From contig JAFQCI010000057.1 in NCBI GenBank assembly GCA_017416505.1, positions 1-55,513 of the forward strand: 55,513 nt of DNA, in the 5' to 3' direction. The DNA comes from Lachnospiraceae bacterium (GTDB taxonomy: Bacteria > Bacillota_A > Clostridia > Lachnospirales > Lachnospiraceae). Shown one piece after another: positions 49,704-55,513 of this stretch. How positions within the stretch are numbered: the first letter of the stretch is position 1; every line of letters begins with the position of its first letter. Made by a program: the position numbers and the translations under genes. The notes under the pieces were generated by a model that saw nothing but the letters and a program-made list of their open reading frames with translations, was not told where the DNA came from and ran no database searches.

Positions 49704-51941
49704 CTACCACATCTGTTCCTGCTTTGATTCTATGATTCTTTGTGTCAGGCTCGTATATCGTTTCAACTCCCTCACATTTCGTATCATATCTAAAACCTTA
49801 CTTTTACTTCCTATAATTGAAACGCTTTGTTTCGCCCTTGTAACCGCAGTATACAACAAATTCCTATTAAACAGCACCGGAGGTCCTTGTAAAATTGGCA
49901 TTACTACCACAGGATACTCACTTCCCTGGGATTTATGAATGGTAATGGCATAGGCAAGCTCCAGTTCATCCAAAGAAGAAAAAGGATATCTTGCAACTCT
50001 CTTATCATCAAATTCCACTATGACTTCTTCCGAAAAATAACTGATATCCCGAATCACTCCCACATCCCCATTGAAAGCACCGATACCCTTTTCCACCTGG
50101 AATCCTTTTTCATTCCGTATTTCCCATTCCAGCTTATAGTTATTCTTTATCTGCATTACCTTATCCCCGGTTCGAAAAACCGTATCCCTGACTTCTCTTT
50201 CTGCCTTCATGTCATCCGGAGGATTTAAGTTACTTTGAAGTACCTTATTCAAATACTCTACTCCTAGTTCACCCTTTTTCATAGGAGCCAGTACCTGTAC
50301 TTCCATTGGAGATATTTTAAAATGCTTCGGCAATACCTCTTTTACCAAATGCACCACAATTCCCGCGATATCCGTAACCTGTCGTTTCTCCAAAAAACAA
50401 AAATCCGTATACTGGTTGCTTAATTCAATGACTTCTCCCGCATTGATTTTATGTGCATTGATAACAATATTGCTTTGATTGGTCTGACGGAAGATTTTTG
50501 TAAGCTTTACCACCGCAAACTCCTTAGAAGCAATCATATCCTTTAGCACATTTCCGGCGCCCACACTTGGAAGCTGGTTTACATCGCCCACCAAAATCAG
50601 GCGACATCCCTGTACCAAGGCTGCCAACAAGGAATCCATAAGAAAAATATCCACCATAGACATCTCATCGATAATCACCACATCTGCCTCCAATGGATTT
50701 TCCTCATTCCGCTCAAATCTCGAATGCCCCTTTTCTTCTATCTCACCATTGACCTCTAACAAACGGTGAATGGTAGAAGCATCTCTTCCGGTAGCTTCTG
50801 ACATACGTTTTGCAGCACGTCCCGTAGGAGCCGCCAGCAAAAGCTTCTGTCCCGTTTTTTCAAAATAACGAATCATACTGTTAATGGTGGTAGTCTTTCC
50901 GGTACCAGGTCCACCGGTTACGATGGTTACTCCATGTCTTGCAGCTGCTCTTATGGCCTCTTCCTGCTTTTCATCCAGCACCATCTTTTTTTCGCTTTCA
51001 ATACTTAAAAATGCCGCCTCTTCCTCTTCTTCCTTCACCTTAAAACTCACATTTAATTCGCATAGCTTATTCGCCACTTTTAATTCCAGATAGTATAATT
51101 TCGCTAAATAAACCGCCTCTTCTTCTCCCAATTCTTTCAAAACCACCTTGCGGTCAATGGCTAAATCCATAATATTTTTTTCTAATAATTCTCCATCTAC
51201 CTGAAGCAGAGAAATTCCTCTTTCTTTTAACTTACTCAAAGGATAATAGACATTACCATTAGCAACTTCGTCCTGCAAAATATATAAAATTCCCGCTCTG
51301 ATACGATGATTGGAAAGTAGCTGGATTCCACTGCGTTTCGCAATCTCATCAGCAGTATGAAATCCTACTCCACTGATATCTTCCGCCAAACGATAGGGAT
51401 TTTCACGAATTACTTCATATAGCTGTGGTCCATATTCTTCATATATTTTTACTGCTAATTGGTTTGCCACGCCATATTCCGCTAAAAACATCATAGCTTG
51501 ACGCATTCCTTGTTTTTCCTGGAATTGGACAACGATTTCCCTTGCCTTTTTCTCTGAAATGCCCACAATTTCGCTTAGACGTTCCCCTTCTTCTTCAATA
51601 ATCCGGAACGTATCCATCTTAAATTTTTTCACTATTTTAGCCGCTAATTTCGGTCCAATGCCCTTAATGGCTCCGGAACCCAAATATCGTTCCATGCTTT
51701 TTGTATCGTCTGGAATTTTTATTTCGTAAGATTCTACCTGAAATTGAATGCCATGGTTTTTATTATCGATATATTCTCCCTTGGCACTTAGATATTCTCC
51801 TTCACTGATAAAAGGAAATTTACCAACGACTTTTTCTTCTTCGCCGTCGTTTAAGACAAGTTGTAAGACGGAATAGCCATTTTCAGCATTCCGGTAAATA
51901 ATGTGTTCTACATAACCTTCGATGTATGTATCCTGTGACAT
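49704..51941 (-). CDS. recD2: RecD2-type SF1B DNA helicase
   Basis: 745 residues. N-terminal OB and helix-hairpin-helix domains (GYVEHIIYRNAENGYSVLQL, SGAIKGIGPKLAAKIVKKF) and then the helicase core: Walker A VTGGPGTGKTTTINSMIRYF (about 340), DVVIIDEMSMVDIFLMDSLL (Walker B), RLILVGDVNQLPSVGAGNVL, and the C-terminal YAITIHKSQGSEYPVVVMPI with LYTAVTRAKQ. Works in DNA repair and replication-fork restart; unrelated to RecBCD in Firmicutes. AAGGAG is seven bases before the ATG. First gene of the recD2-comF-yvyF run. Confidence 0.95.
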   Translation of the reverse strand: MSQDTYIEGYVEHIIYRNAENGYSVLQLVLNDGEEEKVVGKFPFISEGEYLSAKGEYIDNKNHGIQFQVESYEIKIPDDTKSMERYLGSGAIKGIGPKLAAKIVKKFKMDTFRIIEEEGERLSEIVGISEKKAREIVVQFQEKQGMRQAMMFLAEYGVANQLAVKIYEEYGPQLYEVIRENPYRLAEDISGVGFHTADEIAKRSGIQLLSNHRIRAGILYILQDEVANGNVYYPLSKLKERGISLLQVDGELLEKNIMDLAIDRKVVLKELGEEEAVYLAKLYYLELKVANKLCELNVSFKVKEEEEEAAFLSIESEKKMVLDEKQEEAIRAAARHGVTIVTGGPGTGKTTTINSMIRYFEKTGQKLLLAAPTGRAAKRMSEATGRDASTIHRLLEVNGEIEEKGHSRFERNEENPLEADVVIIDEMSMVDIFLMDSLLAALVQGCRLILVGDVNQLPSVGAGNVLKDMIASKEFAVVKLTKIFRQTNQSNIVINAHKINAGEVIELSNQYTDFCFLEKRQVTDIAGIVVHLVKEVLPKHFKISPMEVQVLAPMKKGELGVEYLNKVLQSNLNPPDDMKAEREVRDTVFRTGDKVMQIKNNYKLEWEIRNEKGFQVEKGIGAFNGDVGVIRDISYFSEEVIVEFDDKRVARYPFSSLDELELAYAITIHKSQGSEYPVVVMPILQGPPVLFNRNLLYTAVTRAKQSVSIIGSKSKVLDMIRNVRELKRYTSLTQRIIESKQEQMW

Positions 51942-52018
51942 ATAGTTCTCCTTTTCTAAATCATATGTCCGTTCCCAAATAAAGTCCGTTCCTATAAGTT
52001 TTTCCTGTTAAATACTTG

Positions 52019-52044
52019 TATCGTGAGCAAGCTTGCCCACGATA
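52019..52044. repeat. Near-perfect 26-bp palindrome
   Basis: TATCGTGAGCAAGCTTGCCC then ACGATA; the two halves differ from each other's complement at one pair only. Located between recD2 and the rod-binding gene, next to a terminator; may act as part of it. Confidence 0.6.
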
Positions 52045-52078
52045 CGTCAATTAACCTCTAAAAGATAAAATAATGTTA

Positions 52079-52100
52079 GGGTCAAAAGGTATTTTGACCC
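52079..52100. terminator. GGGTCAAAA hairpin, copy 2, terminator of the mbl-flhO-flhP-rod operon
   Basis: GGGTCAAAA (52079-52087), GGTA loop, TTTTGACCC (52092-52100), a perfect 9-bp stem. The minus strand exit is T-rich (TAACATTATTTTATC). It lies about 65 bases after the rod-binding gene. Same element as 24643-24665. Confidence 0.75.
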
Positions 52101-52110
52101 CATGACACCT

Positions 52111-52147
52111 ACGAATTGCTACGCACTTTGTAGTCCCGCAATTCTAG
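52111..52147. repeat. Short REP-like repeat, copy 2
   Basis: ACGAATTGCTACGCACTTTG then TAGTCCCGCAATTCTAG. GAATTGC and GCAATTC can pair, with CTAC/GTAG inside. Related to 36076-36114 and 52530-52563. Confidence 0.6.
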
Positions 52148-52165
52148 AAACATTCAAAATCCGCC

Positions 52166-52501
52166 CTATATCGTTCTCTTCATTTGTTCATACAACATCT
52201 GTGCAATTCCAATGCCTTCACCTTCTGAGGCTTTGGCTGCATATTCCTGATATAACATTTCCTTAAAATAGGATTCTGTTTCACTTTCTTCTGTTAATCC
52301 ACTCTTCATTACAGTTTTTTGCATCTGTTTCATTAACTGTTCTATAAAATATGCCTCAAACTCCCTGCAGGCATCCATCAATTCTTCATCCGTAGAATTT
52401 ACAAGAGAAGAATTGCTCATATTCTGAATGCTTGAACTGGTATTAGATGAAGTTATGCTTGAAGCATATTGAAACATATCACTTCCTATGCTAATAGACA
52501 T
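52166..52501 (-). CDS. Rod-binding protein (FlgJ N-terminal type)
   Basis: 111 residues: Ser-rich disordered start (SSITSSNTSSSIQNMSNSSL) and the rod-binding domain (DACREFEAYFIEQLMKQMQK, ESYFKEMLYQEYAAKASEGE, GIGIAQMLYEQMKRTI). It lacks the muramidase half of E. coli FlgJ, as is usual in Firmicutes. It caps and assembles the flagellar rod. GGGAG is about seven bases before the ATG. Last gene of the mbl-flhO-flhP run. Confidence 0.93.
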   Translation of the reverse strand: MSISIGSDMFQYASSITSSNTSSSIQNMSNSSLVNSTDEELMDACREFEAYFIEQLMKQMQKTVMKSGLTEESETESYFKEMLYQEYAAKASEGEGIGIAQMLYEQMKRTI

Positions 52502-52529
52502 ACTATCACTCCCTATCCATATATGATAC

Positions 52530-52563
52530 CACGAATTTCTTCACACTTTGTGCTCCCGATTTT
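52530..52563. repeat. Short REP-like repeat, copy 3
   Basis: ACGAATTTCTTCACACTTTG then TGCTCCCGATTTTAAC, a degenerate relative of 52111-52147. Just downstream of the flhP-like gene. Confidence 0.45.
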
Positions 52564-52567
52564 AACC

Positions 52568-53383
52568 TTATCTCTTCAAGTTATTCGCTTGTTCCAACAT
52601 CGTATCCGCAGTCGTAATCGCCTTAGAGTTCATTTCATATGCTCTTTGGGCTACAATTAAATTTACCATCTCATCTACTACCTGAACATTAGAACCTTCT
52701 AAGTACTTCTGACGTACGCGGCTCTGAGTAAGGCCTTGTGTGGTAGTTTCTTCCATAGGATTTCCGGATGCCACGGTTGCTTTATAGTTACTGCCGGAAA
52801 CTTTCTCAAGTCCTGCCGGATTATTAAACTGTACCAATCCAAACTGTATTCCTAAATCAACCGGATCACCTTGTTTATTCCTTGCACTGAATTTACCTTC
52901 CGAATCTACCGATACTTCCATTGCATTATAATCATCCGGAATAATAATCGCCTGATTGTTTACGTCAAGTACTGGCATTCCGTCTGAGGTACAAATCATG
53001 TTTCCACCTTCTACCGGTGATACAATAAAACCAGCACTTCTGGTATATAAAGTTTCACCATTCTGGTTTCTAACCTTAAAGAAGCCATCGCCTTCAATGG
53101 CAAATGCAAGATTGTATTCACTTTCATATAAATTTCCCTGAGTAAATACTGTAGTGATAGCTGCAGTACGAACACCAAGTCCTACCTGTGCATTTACCGG
53201 TTTTAATACATTATCACTATTGGTTGATTGTGTTTGTAAGTTTTGGTAAAGAAGAGATTTAAATTCAGCCTCTCCCTTTTTAAATCCAGTTGTATTTACA
53301 TTCGCAATATTATTAGAAATATTATCTACATTTGTCTGTTGTGTAATCATTCCGGACGCTGCAGTCCATAATGCTCTCATCAT
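52568..53383 (-). CDS. flhP: Flagellar rod protein FlhP/FlgG type
   Basis: 271 residues. ALWTAASGMITQQTNVDNIS and NNIANVNTTGFKKGEAEFKS form the rod N-terminal motif; the central FAIEGDGFFKVRNQNGE is the FlgG-type domain; and the end VNLIVAQRAYEMNSKAITTA then DTMLEQANNLKR is the C-terminal motif. Order mbl-flhO-flhP is the same as in B. subtilis, where FlhO and FlhP are distal rod proteins, so I prefer FlhP; FlgG is the other reading. AAGGTGAAGG precedes ATG-ATG; either ATG could be used. Confidence 0.9.
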   Translation of the reverse strand: MMRALWTAASGMITQQTNVDNISNNIANVNTTGFKKGEAEFKSLLYQNLQTQSTNSDNVLKPVNAQVGLGVRTAAITTVFTQGNLYESEYNLAFAIEGDGFFKVRNQNGETLYTRSAGFIVSPVEGGNMICTSDGMPVLDVNNQAIIIPDDYNAMEVSVDSEGKFSARNKQGDPVDLGIQFGLVQFNNPAGLEKVSGSNYKATVASGNPMEETTTQGLTQSRVRQKYLEGSNVQVVDEMVNLIVAQRAYEMNSKAITTADTMLEQANNLKR

Positions 53384-53394
53384 AAGCCTTCACC

Positions 53395-54222
53395 TTATAC
53401 CTTTCCAACTTCATTGATTACTTTGTCCAAAGTAGAATCAATGGTTTGTATCATTTTTTGGTTTGCTTCATAAGATCTGGAAATCGTAATCATCTGCACC
53501 ATTTCATTGATAACATTTACATTCGACATTTCCTCAAATCCCTGATGTACGATTCCTGTAGCTGACTTCAACAGACTTCCTGCTCCATCTGCGGTCAAAT
53601 CATTCATGGAATAGCTAACCGGTTCCTGCACCAGTTCAAACATATTTTCACCATATTTTAAAACATAATCTGTATTGGAAAAATCTACGATATTTAACTG
53701 TGCAATCATTTCCCCATTCACTGAGATATTTCCCAAAGCATCAAAGGTCACGCTTAACTGGTCTTCATCCACTGGAATATAAATCTCCTGTAAATTGGAA
53801 TCCAATACTGCATCTCCATCCTTAGTAACCAGCAATCCCTCATTGGTTACTGCAAAATTACCATCTCTGGTAAAGCGGATATGTTCCTCGCCATTCTTAT
53901 CCAACATTCTGAGTGTGAAAAATCCGTCACCCTCAAATGCCAAATCATATGTATTACCGGTTTCTCTAAGGTTTCCCTGAGAATAATCAAAATAAGTTTC
54001 CCCAACTTTTACACCAAGACTCATCGTTCCAATGTTCTGATTTTGAAAATGAACGGTAGGGTCATCTACCTTGATTGCCAGAACATCCGAGAATGCCTTT
54101 GATGTCATTCCTTCCTTCTTATATGCTGTGGTGGCTGAATTTGCAAGATTATTAGAAATAACATCCAATCTCTTCTGTTCATTTACCATGCCTGTCCACG
54201 CAGTATATAAGCCACGAACCAT
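53395..54222 (-). CDS. flhO: Flagellar rod protein FlhO/FlgF type
   Basis: 275 residues: MVRGLYTAWTGMVNEQKRLD, VISNNLANSATTAYKKEGMT, LAFEGDGFFTLRMLDKNGEE, and the end VNVINEMVQMITISRSYEAN then QKMIQTIDSTLDKVINEV. It is the middle gene of the run mbl-flhO-flhP and shares the rod fold with the next. A shorter, more divergent N-terminal motif than FlgG (ANSATTAYKKE rather than ANVNTTGFKKG) fits FlhO/FlgF. Spacing of 11 bases to flhP. Confidence 0.9.
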   Translation of the reverse strand: MVRGLYTAWTGMVNEQKRLDVISNNLANSATTAYKKEGMTSKAFSDVLAIKVDDPTVHFQNQNIGTMSLGVKVGETYFDYSQGNLRETGNTYDLAFEGDGFFTLRMLDKNGEEHIRFTRDGNFAVTNEGLLVTKDGDAVLDSNLQEIYIPVDEDQLSVTFDALGNISVNGEMIAQLNIVDFSNTDYVLKYGENMFELVQEPVSYSMNDLTADGAGSLLKSATGIVHQGFEEMSNVNVINEMVQMITISRSYEANQKMIQTIDSTLDKVINEVGKV

Positions 54223-54330
54223 ACTGTAACCCCCTTTATGCTATTACCTAACATATTCATTGCTTTATTGTGACCTTAACCCCTGCTTTCAGTCTTCGGG
54301 ATTGCGGTCACATATCTGTCATGTTCTATT

Positions 54331-55332
54331 TTATTCTACGTCATCTCTGTTTCCTGATAAAAATTCGATGTACTTTCCGGTACCGATGGCAACACAACGC
54401 ATAGAATCTTCTGCTGTCATAGTTGTAATTCCTGTTTTTTCTTCAATCAATTCTTCCAAGCCGTGAAGCAATGCTCCACCTCCGGTTAAGACAATACCTC
54501 TGTCTGAGATATCTGCTGCAAGTTCTGGCGGAGTACGTTCCAATACACTGTGAACGGCATCCACAATCTGAGAAGTGGTTTCTTTTAATGCCTCTACGGT
54601 TTCCTCAGAACTTACGGTAATGGTCTTAGGTAAGCCTGTTACCAGATTACGTCCTCTTACATCCATAGTAATTGGCTCCGGTCTTTTATAACAGGTACCA
54701 ATGTTTATCTTAATTTCTTCTGCAGTACGTTCACCAATCAAAAGATTATGTTTCTTTCTCATATAACGTACAATAGCTTCGTCAAAGTCATCTCCGGCAA
54801 TCTTAATAGAAGTGCTAACTACAGTACCACCCAAAGAAATAACTGCGATATCAGAAGTACCACCACCGATATCAACAATCATATTTCCACATGGTTTTGC
54901 AATGTCAATTCCTGCTCCAATTGCTGCTGCAACCGGTTCTTCAATAATAGAAACTTCTCTTGCACCTGCAGAATAAGTCGCATCTTCTACTGCCTTCTTT
55001 TCCACTTCAGTAGCACCACTAGGTACACAAACACTGATTCTAGGCTTTCTTCCAAAGAAGTTCTTACCTACTGCCTTTTGTATAAAATATTTCACCATTT
55101 TTTCTGTAATGGTGTAATCTGAAATAACACCCTGTCTTAAAGGTCTTACTGCTACGATATTTCCAGGAGTTCTACCAAGCATTAATCTTGCTTCTTCTCC
55201 AATGGCTTTAATTTTATTTGTATTTCTATCAAAGGCAACAACAGATGGTTCCTTTAGAACGACACCCTTTCCCTTTACATATACCAATATACTAGCTGTT
55301 CCCAAATCAATTCCGATGTCTGCGCTTGCCAT
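54331..55332 (-). CDS. mbl: MreB-like actin Mbl
   Basis: 333 residues. ADIGIDLGTASILVYVKGKG (phosphate 1), VVAVRPLRQGVISDYTITEK, NMIVDIGGGTSDIAVISLGG (phosphate 2), and DRGIVLTGGGALLHGLEELI (adenosine). The MreB family forms membrane-associated filaments that guide cell-wall synthesis. The link to flhO-flhP matches the mbl locus of B. subtilis. GGAGG precedes the ATG by six bases. First gene of the run; about 180 bases upstream remain in the window. Confidence 0.93.
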   Translation of the reverse strand: MASADIGIDLGTASILVYVKGKGVVLKEPSVVAFDRNTNKIKAIGEEARLMLGRTPGNIVAVRPLRQGVISDYTITEKMVKYFIQKAVGKNFFGRKPRISVCVPSGATEVEKKAVEDATYSAGAREVSIIEEPVAAAIGAGIDIAKPCGNMIVDIGGGTSDIAVISLGGTVVSTSIKIAGDDFDEAIVRYMRKKHNLLIGERTAEEIKINIGTCYKRPEPITMDVRGRNLVTGLPKTITVSSEETVEALKETTSQIVDAVHSVLERTPPELAADISDRGIVLTGGGALLHGLEELIEEKTGITTMTAEDSMRCVAIGTGKYIEFLSGNRDDVE

Positions 55333-55380
55333 AATTATCCTCCATTATCCATATTCTTAGTTTATACCTCTGGTGAACTA

Positions 55381-55472
55381 CCCATTGTCTAAAGCCAATG
55401 GGCTTCCTGCTTCATAAACCTCGTGTCTTCGCTCCGCTACGGTCGGCTCAAAGCCGACGTTCACCGAACGTC
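55381..55472. repeat. GC-rich hairpin cluster upstream of mbl
   Basis: CCCATTG/CAATGGG (55381-55402), then two overlapping hairpins: GTCGGCT-caa-AGCCGAC (55442-55458) and GACGTTC-acc-GAACGTC (55456-55472), which share GAC and so cannot both form in full. GC content is far above the surroundings. Possibly a REP-type repeat or a terminator of the gene upstream. Confidence 0.6.
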
Positions 55473-55513
55473 GTTCGCCCTACTATCTCCACAGGCGTTA
55501 ATTCGGGCAGTTC

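Noticed and set aside
54269..54312. TGTGACC/GGTCACA inverted repeat between mbl and flhO
   Set aside because: The loop is about 30 bases and there is no T-run, so it is weak as a terminator; may be chance.
1..55513. tRNA, rRNA or prophage genes
   Set aside because: No cloverleaf-like or rRNA-like sequence and no phage structural genes were recognised on either strand.

Overview
The window is AT-rich Gram-positive DNA with strong Shine-Dalgarno sites (AGGAGG-like). It carries a Bacillus/Clostridium-type flagellar late-gene cluster (comF, yvyF, flgM, flgN, flgK, flgL, fliW, csrA, flaG, fliD, fliS, hag, and mbl-flhO-flhP). With the Rpn-type nuclease/transposase pieces, CgeB-like flagellin glycosyltransferases and LicD proteins, this points to a motile member of Clostridia, most likely Lachnospiraceae near Agathobacter/Roseburia/Lachnospira. 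The genus is an inference. No rRNA, tRNA or CRISPR array was seen.

Layout. (a) 1-2.6 kb: 3' end of an Rpn-family gene, then two degenerate copies of an RmlD-like reductase fragment on either side of a hexapeptide acyltransferase. (b) 2.7-24.6 kb, all on the minus strand: a long glycan-modification locus. Read in the direction of transcription it runs: propeller-like protein, LicC-like nucleotidyltransferase, GT2, radical SAM, LicD, stand-alone Rossmann-like protein, GT4, GT2, broken methyltransferase, radical SAM, FkbM methyltransferase, radical SAM, PIG-L deacetylase, TagB/F-like transferase with a propeller, alkaline-phosphatase-superfamily protein, and then four genes matching the Campylobacter jejuni Cj1415-Cj1418 set that makes cytidine diphosphoramidate. 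(c) 24.6-29.2 kb: an accessory island with an Rpn remnant, an XRE regulator facing a perfect 14-bp palindrome, and a plus-strand operon (papain-like protease plus three unrecognised proteins, two sharing an R-P-W motif), flanked by two copies of a hairpin repeat. (d) 29.2-41.1 kb: flagellin with tandem sigma-28-type promoters and a CsrA-type leader hairpin, filament-cap and chaperone genes, fliW-csrA, a LicD-TagF fusion, two CgeB-like glycosyltransferases, and a type III toxin-antitoxin-like locus (repeat RNA, terminator, toxin). (e) 41.2-49.7 kb: two-receiver response regulator, flgL, two flgK genes, flgN, flgM, yvyF, comF. (f) 49.7-55.5 kb: recD2, rod-binding protein, flhP, flhO, mbl.

How it fits together. 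FliW and CsrA should control flagellin translation at the hairpin and Shine-Dalgarno site in the hag leader, and FlgM should hold back the sigma-28 promoters until the hook is complete. The CgeB-like glycosyltransferases, LicD-TagF protein and upstream glycan locus probably decorate flagellin or another surface polymer. The most notable point is a complete set of four genes for an activated phosphoramidate donor in this Gram-positive flagellar/glycan region, next to two plausible transferases (AP-superfamily and TagF-like). A methyltransferase in the same locus is broken, so the final group may be unmethylated. A Rossmann-like domain recurs on at least eight proteins of the locus.
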